Below are positions 51,660 to 60,770 of a DNA stretch of 64,000 bases, piece after piece. Below the pieces are notes generated by a model. It saw only the letters and a program-made list of their open reading frames with translations. It was not told where the DNA came from and did no database searches. The translations under genes were made by a program, and so were the position numbers. Within the stretch, counting starts at the first letter, position 1. Each line of letters opens with the position of its first letter. The stretch is from an uncultured Prevotellaceae bacterium (GTDB lineage: Bacteria; Bacteroidota; Bacteroidia; Bacteroidales; Bacteroidaceae): NCBI GenBank assembly GCA_900314715.1, contig OMWI01000004.1, positions 124,001 through 188,000 on the forward strand. The letters are read 5' to 3'.

Positions 51660-54600
51660 TTACTTCTTGATTACTTTCTCAGTTACTACAGAACCATCAC
51701 TCATGTGCTTCTTCATGATGAACATGCCCTTACCAGCCTTCATGATGCGACGACCGTTCAAGTCGAAGAGTTCGATAGCGCGAACCTTTGCAGGAGCAAC
51801 TGCATCGTCGATAGAGGTGATAGCCTCATTGTATGCGCTTGCATAGTCGAAGGCAGCAGCAGGATTAGCGAGGAAGAGTTGTACACGGTCGAACATGAAC
51901 TGTGCGAGGTTGTTCCACTTCACACCGATTGTCAAGATACCGTCGGTAACAACTACATTCTCCAATACGTTCTCATGACGACCTACATATTGTCCGTAGT
52001 GGTCGATGCGAGCGTCAGCAGCAAACTGCTCTGGGTCGATTTGACCATCCTCGTAAACAGGAGTATCAGAGGTCTTCACGTAAACGCGGTTCAGCTCATG
52101 ATTAGCTTCCTTGTTAGCGATTGTCTCGTCGTCATCGCTTTCGCCTGGTGTGAACTCATCACTCCACTCAGCACAGTCAATCATCACGTTGTAAACACCT
52201 GCGGGCAGGTCAGTAATAGTCTGCTCGATACGGTTGGTTTGGTGATATTGAGTGATACAGAGGTCTTTTGGCAGACCGTCGATGTCACCAGCATAGCCAC
52301 CGTTCCACATGTTGGTCAAACCAGCATTTCCTTCAACCATTGTCCAACCTGGGCAGTTCTCTTCAGTCACGCCAGCACTTTCTTTCCAAGCGTAAGTGTT
52401 CGGGTTCTTTACGAATACGGTGAAGTTGTAGGTAGGAGTAACAGTCTCCAATGTGTTCTCGTCAACTGTCTCTGGGAACATATCAATGCCGTCCTTCATC
52501 TTACCATAGTACTCAACCCTGATGCGGTTCTTCATGAGCTCAGCGAGTTCGTCGTCATCGGTAACGGCCTTGTCGGCACGTACGATGAGTTCGTCTTCCT
52601 CAGCAACACCGAGTTGTTTCAAACCTTCTGCTCCCTGACGGATACGGTCAACGAGTACCTTGATACCAACGTCAGAAGAAGTCTTAGATTCACCTTCTGT
52701 GAACATGTAACCAGCCACCTTCACGGCGTTAGACAATTCGTTAGCAGCCTCAACCAAAGCGGCGTCGTCTGTCAATACATCATAGAAGTAAGCAAATTCG
52801 CCTTCGCCCTCGAATTCAGGATCAGCAATCCACTCTGAGTAAGCGTTGTACTTCTTGTTGATTTCCTTGAGGTCACCATAGAGTTCGGTAACGTCAAACT
52901 TCGTACCAGCATAGTCGCGAACAACGTCGATAGACTTCTTGATTTGCTCGTCGTAGTTGTCGCAATATGTGCGGTGGTCTTTCATTGCCTTGCTAACAGC
53001 CTCGAGAACGGCAGCAGCATTCTTGTAAGCAGAAGGAGAGGTGTAGTTAGGAGCCTCAGCCTCGTACTTGTTGATAGCGTCGTTCAATGCGTTGAATGCA
53101 GCACCAGCATAGCGCTCAGCGGTATTACCGTCGCGTGTGCTCTTAGCCTCTGCCAAAGCATTGTTCAAGAGTTGTGTTTCCTCTACACCAGCGATGTTAG
53201 GAATGTACTTCACTTGTGGGTTAGCGAGAATGATTTCCATGTAAGCGGGATCGCCAGAGTCTGAACTTGAAGAAGTCCAACGGATGATATAGTCACCAGA
53301 CTCATCTGGAGTGAACTTGAATGAGTGCTTAGAAGCACCGTTTACGGCACCCGTGCCACCATTTACGTTAGGAGAGTTGTCTACAACCTGTACGAATACC
53401 ACTTCGCCAGCTGGGTTGAAGATTTCGAAGCGAGTCTTGTTACCATTGTCTTTCCACATAGCTGTGGTGAAGCTGATGGTATAACGCTTGCCACCCGTGA
53501 GTGTGAGAGGATAACCAACGGTAGAACCGTACTCTGCATATCCCTCGCGGAAGTAGAGACCCTTTGTGAAGTCGCCACCAGAAGCGAAGTCGAACATACG
53601 AGAACCACTACCGTAAGATGTTTGAGAAGGACGCTCTTCTTGTCCGAACATTACGTACCAACCTTCAGGAATTGTACCTGAACCAGCAGCAGCGAAGTAG
53701 TCGGGGAGGAGGTCAGCGGGAACATCAGTTGGATCAGCGCTCACCTTACCAACGTTGATGGTATAGATAGAGTCGCCATAGATAGAGTCATCCAAACGCA
53801 TTTCTGGATAAATCTTCGTAATTCTGAGCTCGTAAGCGTCAGTTGCCAAATCACCAGCACTTGTACGTGTCAATGTGAAGTCCTCAGCAAAGCCCTCTGC
53901 TGGAGAAATTTGGAGCTTCTCATTGTTCAAATAAGCTTCAAGAACAGCAGCGTCAGTAGCCTTGTCGAATTTAACGGTGAACTCCTTGATGCTATTTGGC
54001 AAGTTGAATGAACCATCCTCTGGTTCTGCCTCAACGATAACTGGAGTCAAGTACTGATATGGATAAACGTCATCCTTAGGATTGTACTGGATTTCGTAGT
54101 TGTTGTTAGCTTGTCCAGAGAAGTTAGGAACATCGCCTCCAGGACCAGAAGTATAAGTAAGGTGGTAAGCTGGGTCGGTTGGGTTCACGAATGAAATCTC
54201 AACGAGGTCATCATCGTTAACACCTTCGTCCAAGAAGATATAGAAACGACCATCATCGAAGCCTTCTACAGAGTAAACTGGCATAGTCTTGCCATTCACC
54301 TTAACGGTAACGCAGTTGTCAGGATACATCAAACGTCTCTTACCAGTAGCCTTAACCAATTCGCCAATGTTGGTATCGAAACCGAAGTCAAGTTCAATAA
54401 CGTCTTCGCTGAACTCGGCAACAGTACCATACTTGTAAACTTCAAACTTGATGTCATCGAAGAAGAAGTCAACATCATTAGCCCTGTCTTTAGAAAGGTT
54501 GAATGCGATAGAGTGCATGGTGCCTTCACCAGATTGCTGAGCGGTGATAGTACCTTCAACATTATAGGTCTGCCAATCAGTCGTGAAGTTTGGCGAACCA

Positions 54601-55442
54601 ATCATCTCATAGTGAATGTAGTCGCTTGGGTCGCGGTGAGCTTGTGTATCAGCAGAAGCTGCCATACTTGCACGATAAGCGAAAGATACGCGATACTTCG
54701 TTCCTTCAGGAAGAGTCTCTGGTAAGTTGATCCAGAACTGAGCGTCCCAATCTTGAGCAGCACCAGCAGCAGAATGAACTTGGATACCACGGCTTCCGTC
54801 AACACCTACACCATCGGTAATTACTGATGGATAAGGAGAACTACCGTTTTCCTTAGAATAGAAGCAGCTTACGTCGTCGCCCTCGAGGTCGCCATTAGTA
54901 ATAAGGTCTGTCCAACCTACTACCTGAGCCTTACCCTCGCGTACGAGTTCCATACTTGTAACGGTAACGTTTGCCCAGTTGGCACCCTTGATAGAGTGTA
55001 AGTGAGCAAAACCCTTATCCTTTACCATTTGCTTCAGGTCAACGATGTAAGTTTCACCATCCTGAGAGAAATACTTGGCTGACCATCCGTTTCTGGTGTT
55101 GTCAATCAAGTGAGACTCAGCTTCGTTCTCGTTCCATTGACCTTCGTCGATGTCACGGTTGAAAAGGAAACGAGGAGTTCCCTCTGTACAAACAACAATT
55201 AATTTTGAATAGAGTGACAGGTCGGCATAGTTGATTACCTGTGAATCACCATAGGGCTGTCCCGTAGACGAGCCAATCACATAAGTACAGTCTGCAGGTC
55301 CGGTCTTCTGTGCGTCAGCACCCCAACCATCCCATGCGAAGAACATGTCTTGTGTCAGCGGAACGCGTTCGTCCGCATACACATTCATTGCACCAATTGC
55401 ACAAAGCAAACATGCAAGAAACAATTTGTAGCTTTTCTTCAT
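51660..55442 (-). CDS. large secreted multidomain carbohydrate-binding protein
   Basis: 1260 aa with a signal peptide (LFLACLLCAIGAMNVYA). Domains in order: an N-terminal beta-sandwich (~25-170); a CBM4/22-like module (~178-335; LITNGDLEGDDVSCFYSKEN, DAQFWINLPETLPEGTKYRV, ADTQAHRDPSDYIHYEMIG); an SbsA-type Ig-like region (~460-560); a further beta-sandwich (~600-735); a helical FIVAR-like region (~740-960); and a last sandwich (~985-1200; DLPAGVYNVMIDCAEWSDE). The C-terminus IELFDLNGRRIMKAGKGMFI with a basic end is T9SS-like. No catalytic signature was found, so a surface glycan-binding role is inferred. Its CBM-like module is shared with the protein at 58.9 kb. Confidence 0.82.
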   Translation of the reverse strand: MKKSYKLFLACLLCAIGAMNVYADERVPLTQDMFFAWDGWGADAQKTGPADCTYVIGSSTGQPYGDSQVINYADLSLYSKLIVVCTEGTPRFLFNRDIDEGQWNENEAESHLIDNTRNGWSAKYFSQDGETYIVDLKQMVKDKGFAHLHSIKGANWANVTVTSMELVREGKAQVVGWTDLITNGDLEGDDVSCFYSKENGSSPYPSVITDGVGVDGSRGIQVHSAAGAAQDWDAQFWINLPETLPEGTKYRVSFAYRASMAASADTQAHRDPSDYIHYEMIGSPNFTTDWQTYNVEGTITAQQSGEGTMHSIAFNLSKDRANDVDFFFDDIKFEVYKYGTVAEFSEDVIELDFGFDTNIGELVKATGKRRLMYPDNCVTVKVNGKTMPVYSVEGFDDGRFYIFLDEGVNDDDLVEISFVNPTDPAYHLTYTSGPGGDVPNFSGQANNNYEIQYNPKDDVYPYQYLTPVIVEAEPEDGSFNLPNSIKEFTVKFDKATDAAVLEAYLNNEKLQISPAEGFAEDFTLTRTSAGDLATDAYELRITKIYPEMRLDDSIYGDSIYTINVGKVSADPTDVPADLLPDYFAAAGSGTIPEGWYVMFGQEERPSQTSYGSGSRMFDFASGGDFTKGLYFREGYAEYGSTVGYPLTLTGGKRYTISFTTAMWKDNGNKTRFEIFNPAGEVVFVQVVDNSPNVNGGTGAVNGASKHSFKFTPDESGDYIIRWTSSSSDSGDPAYMEIILANPQVKYIPNIAGVEETQLLNNALAEAKSTRDGNTAERYAGAAFNALNDAINKYEAEAPNYTSPSAYKNAAAVLEAVSKAMKDHRTYCDNYDEQIKKSIDVVRDYAGTKFDVTELYGDLKEINKKYNAYSEWIADPEFEGEGEFAYFYDVLTDDAALVEAANELSNAVKVAGYMFTEGESKTSSDVGIKVLVDRIRQGAEGLKQLGVAEEDELIVRADKAVTDDDELAELMKNRIRVEYYGKMKDGIDMFPETVDENTLETVTPTYNFTVFVKNPNTYAWKESAGVTEENCPGWTMVEGNAGLTNMWNGGYAGDIDGLPKDLCITQYHQTNRIEQTITDLPAGVYNVMIDCAEWSDEFTPGESDDDETIANKEANHELNRVYVKTSDTPVYEDGQIDPEQFAADARIDHYGQYVGRHENVLENVVVTDGILTIGVKWNNLAQFMFDRVQLFLANPAAAFDYASAYNEAITSIDDAVAPAKVRAIELFDLNGRRIMKAGKGMFIMKKHMSDGSVVTEKVIKK

Positions 55443-55499
55443 TTTGTTGTAATTTTAAGTTATTAGAAATGATAGTAATTTAGACGTTACTTTTTGTTT

Positions 55500-55508
55500 G
55501 CAAAGATA
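55500..55508 (-). promoter_or_regulatory. promoter -7 element of the large secreted protein gene
   Basis: TATCTTTGC on the minus strand, 57 bp upstream of the ATG; no clear TTG at the expected distance. Confidence 0.55.
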
Positions 55509-55609
55509 TAAACCATTTTTATATTATACTTTATTATTTGTATCAGAGACTTTCGAATTTGTAAAACTTCACAAAAATCAAACAAATGGAAAAAAAGTTG
55601 ATTGGTTAT

Positions 55610-55715
55610 GGGAGTGAGAAGAGGTGAGGGGTGAGAGGTGAGAGATTACTTTTTCAATCGCTTTATTTATTCTAATAAATCATATCTCTCACCTCTCACT
55701 TCTCACCCATCACCT
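55610..55715. repeat. long inverted repeat of GTGAGAG heptamers after the GH3 stop
   Basis: The left arm 55610-55645 consists of GTGAGAG/GAGGTGA words. The right arm 55682-55715 is its complement with one heptamer more or less, giving a stem of ~33 bp around a ~36-nt AT-rich loop. On the minus strand it starts at the GH3 stop codon. Confidence 0.85.
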
Positions 55716-58643
55716 CTATTTAACTTCAAAGTTTAGGCATTGTAAGTCTTTGTCTAATGACGAAGAACCATAGAGGATTTGATACTTGCCACGACGGGTA
55801 GACAACTCGTCAATCGATGGGTCGTAGTATTCGAAAGCCTCTCCATCAAGTGTGATTTGTGCCTTCTGTGTTTCGCCAGCAGCCAGTTGCAATTTCTGGA
55901 AGCCCTTGAGCGACTTGATAGGAGCCGTAGGATTGTCGAGCGACTTCACGTAAACCTGAACGATTTCAGCACCTTCTCGTTGACCGCTATTCGTAACGGG
56001 AACGGTTAATGTTACCTGACCATCCACCTTCATGGAAGACTTAGACAACTTACCCTTTCCATACGTGAAATTCGTGTACGACAAACCAAATCCGAAAGGA
56101 TAAAGGGCATTACCCTTGAAATAGCGATATGTGCGATTTTCCATGCTATAATCGAGAAAATCGGGCAAATCATCGTTGCTCGTATAGAACGTAACGGGGA
56201 GTTTTCCGCTTGGATTATACTTACCCAAGAGCACATCAGCCAATGCCTTTGCTCCACCTTGTCCAGCATACCATGCTTGTACGAGAGCGTCGTATTGGTT
56301 CTCGATACTTCCAAAGGCAATGGCAGAACCAGAGCAATTGACAAACACGACAGGCTTACCCGTTTCATGCATGGCCCTTACGAGACGTTGTTGCACGTTG
56401 GGCAACTCAATCGTAGACTTGTCGCCACCTTCTCCTTCCAATCGAGCTGAAATACCGCCAATGACGATGATGACGTCAGCTTGCTTCACCTCGTTAGCCA
56501 AATCCGTATAATCCACCAGTTTTCTTTCGCAAATATCAGACCTAAACATGGCGAAGTTTCCGTTGCCACGCTTATATTCAATCACTACGTCATACGTATT
56601 ACCCTTGACAACGTTGAATGATTTATAGTTAACTCCACGACGGAATCCACCTCTTCCGCGAGTAGGTTGGGCCTCTTCTACCACCTCGCCATTGACTTTC
56701 AACGTATATCCATTATCCGTATTCACGTAATATTTCATTTCGCCCGTAAACGTAGCTACATATTTTCCAGATGCGCGAAGCGAAAGGTTGTCATTGTTGA
56801 TACCCTCCGCAAAGCCCCAAGCACCAAACGTGGAGAAGTTCAATTCGCTATAATAACCCGTTTTATCGGGATTTCCGCTCAACTCCTTATTATTATATAA
56901 CTCCACAAAAATGCCCTTTCCATCGTTGAAATCTTGCAAATGATGTATCGTGTTGTATTCATCCGTGAGTTCACAAGCCTTACGATAGATGATGTTGGTA
57001 TTAGGCATTGCATTCTTGATTCCCTCCAACAATGTATGCGTGTGATTCTTCGTTGGCGTTCCACCATAATTACCGTTGAGCATACCCGCATCATCCGCAT
57101 TGGGACCTACGACGGCAATCGTTTTCAACTGATTCGACAACGGTAATATACCATTGTTTTTCAACAATACCATCGATTCACGAGCCGCTTGCGTTGCCAA
57201 TTGGTCGTTTTCCTCACTACTGATTTCCTCCTCACCGATTTTAGCCCAAGGAAGACGGTCGGCAGGGTCGAACATTCCTAACTCGAAACGTCCCATTAAC
57301 GTTCTTCTCAAATGACCGTCGAGCGTTTCCTCTTGTATCAAACCCTTATTCAAAGCCTCCGTCAACACCATAAACACCTTTCCGCATTCCAAGTCGGTAC
57401 CGTTGAGCACCGCATCAACCGAAGCCGATAATGGGTCGGGGTGTGTTTCGTGCTGCCCCTTGTTGTAGAAATTATTGATGGCGTCGCAATCCGTTACCAC
57501 CAAACCATCATATCCCCATTTCCTACGAAGGATATCTACCAAGAGACGGTCGCTGGTGCAACATGGTTTTCCTTCATAACGATTGTAGGCACACATCACC
57601 TCACGCACGTTACCCTTCTTGACGAGCGCCTTGAAAGCTGGAAGATATGTTTCCCATAAGTCGCGCATAGAAACGGACGCGTTATACGTGTGGCGCAATG
57701 GCTCAGGACCGCTATGTACGGCATAGTGCTTGGCACATGCATGTGTCTTGAAATACTTGTTATCATTGCCTTGCATACCGAGAACGGTCTGAACGCCCAA
57801 TACCGCATTCAAGTATGGGTCTTCACCACACGTTTCCTGTCCTCTTCCCCAACGAGGGTCACGGAAGATATTGACGTTAGGACACCAGAAAGACAATTCG
57901 GGATTGCCTGGATAATACGTAACGCCCATCGGGACGTTGAAAATGTTATGGTCTGAACGATTCCAATTCGCACGTGCCTCATCGGAAACGGTAGAGAAGA
58001 TTTCGTATACCTGACTGGGATTGAAAGCTGCGGCCAATCCGATAGGTTGAGGAAATACCGTATAACCATCTTGGCGGACACCATGACAAGCCTCGCTCCA
58101 CCAGTTATATGAAGGAATACCCAAACGGTCAACCGAAGCTGACTTGTTCATCATCAACCCTACCTTCTCTTCAGGCGTGAGCAATGAAATGAGGTTTTCC
58201 ACACGTTCCTCTCTGGTGAGGTCGGGATTTTGGAAAGGATAATGGTGAGTAGCCGTAGCATCGCCTTGCCTTACCGTTGCCTTGACGGAAAGAGCACCCA
58301 ACGTTTTTCCGTGGTCGTCTATGAGTTCCACGCTACGATAAGTCTTGCCTTGGGAGTTCTTTGGGGAGAATGCCACCATGACCTTTGCGCTATTTCCTGG
58401 AAGAATGGATTCTTCGGAATAAAAAGCCCTGATGCACTCGCAACTGGGAACAGAACGGGCAATCTTGATGGCAGACTTAGACTTATTATATAAGGTGAAC
58501 GTATGACACACCGTTCCCTCTGCCTCATCCAATGAGTTAAAGTCGTGTTCGTAACTATCGAAAAACACCAAACGATTCTTCTGTGCCGACAAGGTCGTAA
58601 ATGTCATGAAGAACAATGCTATCAACCAATAAGACTTATTCAT
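55716..58643 (-). CDS. DUF1573-GH3 fusion, beta-xylosidase/glucosidase with PA14 insert
   Basis: 975 aa. The signal peptide (IALFFMTFTTLSAQ) is followed by a DUF1573/ASH-type Ig-like domain (~25-125; SYEHDFNSLDEAEGTVCHTF, GNSAKVMVAFSPKNSQG) not usual in GH3 enzymes. The GH3 N-domain (~145-430) contains WSEACHGV, KHYAVHSGPE and the nucleophile Asp385 in GLVVTDCDAINNF. The C-domain (~465-860) carries an inserted PA14 module (~545-680). An Fn3-like domain closes the protein. The architecture with PA14 and the CHGV loop resembles Prevotella beta-xylosidases; beta-glucosidase is the alternative. Exported; no lipobox or T9SS tail. Confidence 0.92.
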   Translation of the reverse strand: MNKSYWLIALFFMTFTTLSAQKNRLVFFDSYEHDFNSLDEAEGTVCHTFTLYNKSKSAIKIARSVPSCECIRAFYSEESILPGNSAKVMVAFSPKNSQGKTYRSVELIDDHGKTLGALSVKATVRQGDATATHHYPFQNPDLTREERVENLISLLTPEEKVGLMMNKSASVDRLGIPSYNWWSEACHGVRQDGYTVFPQPIGLAAAFNPSQVYEIFSTVSDEARANWNRSDHNIFNVPMGVTYYPGNPELSFWCPNVNIFRDPRWGRGQETCGEDPYLNAVLGVQTVLGMQGNDNKYFKTHACAKHYAVHSGPEPLRHTYNASVSMRDLWETYLPAFKALVKKGNVREVMCAYNRYEGKPCCTSDRLLVDILRRKWGYDGLVVTDCDAINNFYNKGQHETHPDPLSASVDAVLNGTDLECGKVFMVLTEALNKGLIQEETLDGHLRRTLMGRFELGMFDPADRLPWAKIGEEEISSEENDQLATQAARESMVLLKNNGILPLSNQLKTIAVVGPNADDAGMLNGNYGGTPTKNHTHTLLEGIKNAMPNTNIIYRKACELTDEYNTIHHLQDFNDGKGIFVELYNNKELSGNPDKTGYYSELNFSTFGAWGFAEGINNDNLSLRASGKYVATFTGEMKYYVNTDNGYTLKVNGEVVEEAQPTRGRGGFRRGVNYKSFNVVKGNTYDVVIEYKRGNGNFAMFRSDICERKLVDYTDLANEVKQADVIIVIGGISARLEGEGGDKSTIELPNVQQRLVRAMHETGKPVVFVNCSGSAIAFGSIENQYDALVQAWYAGQGGAKALADVLLGKYNPSGKLPVTFYTSNDDLPDFLDYSMENRTYRYFKGNALYPFGFGLSYTNFTYGKGKLSKSSMKVDGQVTLTVPVTNSGQREGAEIVQVYVKSLDNPTAPIKSLKGFQKLQLAAGETQKAQITLDGEAFEYYDPSIDELSTRRGKYQILYGSSSLDKDLQCLNFEVK

Positions 58644-58819
58644 AATGAATAGATGATGAATTATAAATCTGAGTTAATGTTATTAGTTTATGCCACAAAT
58701 TTAAGAAAAAAAACAATACAAACATGAAAAAACCATCAATAAAATCAATATGTGCTAAATTTTTCAAAAAAAATAAAGAATATGAAACATAATAGAAAGT
58801 ACTTTACAAAATAATAACG

Positions 58820-58828
58820 TATTTTTGC
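58820..58828 (+). promoter_or_regulatory. promoter -7 element of the two-CBM protein gene
   Basis: TATTTTTGC, 46 bp upstream of the ATG. On the minus strand TAAATTTG (58696-58703) is a weaker candidate for the GH3 gene. The rest of this 231-bp divergent region is AT-rich without other features. Confidence 0.55.
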
Positions 58829-58874
58829 GATGTAAACTATTCATTTATATTTTTAATTATTAATCCTTATTATC

Positions 58875-60653
58875 ATGAAGAAATTCTTTACACTTTTCGT
58901 GGCAGCATTGCTAAGCGGCAATGTATTTGCACAAAGCCAATGGACAGACTATGTAGTCAACGGTGACTTTGAAGGTGATGACACTTCATGCTTCTGGTCG
59001 CATGACTGGGCTGATGACAACATCAATCAAGGTCCTATCCGTGTGGTTGAAGACCCCACTCAACCAGGAAACCATGTAGCTATCGTATCTTCTCGTGATC
59101 TTTTTGAAGATGAAGCATCACTCGACGACTGGACATTCCAGTTCTTCGTAACACTTCCTAATACCGTTATCGAGGAAGGTGATGAATTGCGTCTGACTAT
59201 GCGTATTCGTGCTGACAAAGCAGCAAATTCCCAAACACAGGCTCACAACACGCCTGGTGACTACAACTATTGGAATATGTATGGTGACATCGGTTTCACC
59301 ACCGAATGGCAAACCGTTGTGAAGGAAGCTCTCATCGGTGCCAACCAAGCCCATAGTGAAGGTGGTGGCAAGGAGATGCACACCGTGGCTTTCAACCTCT
59401 ATGTATTGAAGGAAGCCAACAACTACTATTTCGACGATGTGAAGTTGGAAATCCGCAAGGCAGAAGCTCCTCACGAACTCACTGGTTGGTTGGAAATGGT
59501 TCGTAATGGCATTGATTCAAATGATATGACTCAATTCGCTAATGGTACATTCACCACCTTCACGGGTCGTGATGGCGTTCCAGGTATCGACCAACCCGCA
59601 CGTATCGTAAACGATCCTTTGGATGGTCAACCTGCTCTTGAGGTGAAGTCGGTAGCAGCAAGCTATATGAAGGAGAATCTGGATGAAGAAGGAAATGTGC
59701 AGAGTACCACACCTATGTATATTGTACGCGAAGGCAACCAAAATGCCGACCATCAAGTAGGTGACAGCATCGAACTCACCAACTGGCAGAGTCAGTTCTT
59801 CGTTACAGGTCCTCACGTATTCCGTGCAGGTCAGAAGATTAGGTTTGTCATTGAAGCACGCGCCGAGCATCCTACTGACATCGAGACACAGATTCACAGG
59901 GGTCCTGGTGATTATTTGCATTACCAATTATTTGGAAATCTTTCTCTCACCGAAGAATGGCAGAGATGGGAGTTTGAACAGGATGTAACCAGTGAGCAGA
60001 ATGGCGGTTCTACCGTTGCCTTCAACTTGAACGTTTACAAGGATGCTGACAATACCTATTATTTCAGGAACATTGAGTTGTCTTGCAACGATGCCGACGC
60101 TACTCTTGAAGAGCGTACACTCGGTTCAGAGGATATTGTTCTCCCAATACCCGCAAAAGACCAAGAGACAACCGTCAACTTCGACATGAGCAATGCTGTC
60201 TCAGCCTTACTCGTTCCCGACTTCAAAGAATTCTTGTTGGAGAGCAACATGAAGACTCAAATGGAAGAAGGTGCACTTAGCGAAGAGGAAGTTTCCATCG
60301 GTCAGGATGGTGCAGCCATTGACGAAAACGGTAATGCCGTTGCAGATGGTGGCGTACTCAGTTTCGACGTAGACCCAGATGCTTCTGAAAACAACAATGC
60401 CGTTATTACGATTGCCAATTTAGGTAAGGAATTTACACCTGAAGAATCCATCTGCACAAGCATTTGCTTCGTACAAAAGGGCTGGTATTACATTTACAAC
60501 ATCAAGTTTGTTGACAATGCCATCTACAACAATATCGCCAACATTACCAAGGCAAATGAAAACGGTACCATCTACGACCTGACAGGACGTAAGGTAATCA
60601 ATCCGACAAAGGGTATTTACATCATGAATGGAAAGAAATTCATCCAGAAATAA
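58875..60653 (+). CDS. secreted protein with two CBM-like modules and T9SS-like tail
   Basis: 592 aa with a signal peptide (FFTLFVAALLSGNVFAQ). Two related beta-sandwich modules: ~22-195 (YVVNGDFEGDDTSCFWSHDW, TQAHNTPGDYNYWNMYGD) and ~205-405 (WQSQFFVTGPHVFRAGQKIR, TQIHRGPGDYLHYQLFGN). Both share the W-x-x-QF-F-V, TQxH-x-x-PGDY and EWQ signatures with a module in the protein at 51.7 kb. A third beta-rich region (~420-555) follows. The tail is IYDLTGRKVINPTKGIYIMN plus GKKFIQK, a clear sorting-tail-like ending. No catalytic site seen. Divergent from the GH3 gene, so probably part of the same polysaccharide-use cluster. Confidence 0.82.
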   Translation: MKKFFTLFVAALLSGNVFAQSQWTDYVVNGDFEGDDTSCFWSHDWADDNINQGPIRVVEDPTQPGNHVAIVSSRDLFEDEASLDDWTFQFFVTLPNTVIEEGDELRLTMRIRADKAANSQTQAHNTPGDYNYWNMYGDIGFTTEWQTVVKEALIGANQAHSEGGGKEMHTVAFNLYVLKEANNYYFDDVKLEIRKAEAPHELTGWLEMVRNGIDSNDMTQFANGTFTTFTGRDGVPGIDQPARIVNDPLDGQPALEVKSVAASYMKENLDEEGNVQSTTPMYIVREGNQNADHQVGDSIELTNWQSQFFVTGPHVFRAGQKIRFVIEARAEHPTDIETQIHRGPGDYLHYQLFGNLSLTEEWQRWEFEQDVTSEQNGGSTVAFNLNVYKDADNTYYFRNIELSCNDADATLEERTLGSEDIVLPIPAKDQETTVNFDMSNAVSALLVPDFKEFLLESNMKTQMEEGALSEEEVSIGQDGAAIDENGNAVADGGVLSFDVDPDASENNNAVITIANLGKEFTPEESICTSICFVQKGWYYIYNIKFVDNAIYNNIANITKANENGTIYDLTGRKVINPTKGIYIMNGKKFIQK

Positions 60654-60698
60654 GTTCACATACCTTACTTCACATAAATGCCTAAAGGCATAAAAAGA

Positions 60699-60741
60699 GA
60701 AAGTCATTTCAAATTTGTGGAAGTTATGAAATGACTTTCTT
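60699..60741 (+). terminator. bidirectional terminator between convergent genes
   Basis: Perfect 13-bp stem GAAAGTCATTTCA (60699-60711) / TGAAATGACTTTC (60727-60739), followed by TTTATT on the plus strand; A-rich sequence on the other side gives a weaker U-run for the convergent gene. Confidence 0.85.
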
Positions 60742-60770
60742 TATTATTCTTATCCGCTAAACTTGGAATA

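Noticed and set aside
51621-52838. 405-aa plus-strand open frame opposite the large secreted protein
   Set aside because: It is the antisense shadow of the real gene; the minus-strand frame is longer, has a signal peptide, coherent domains and a terminator.
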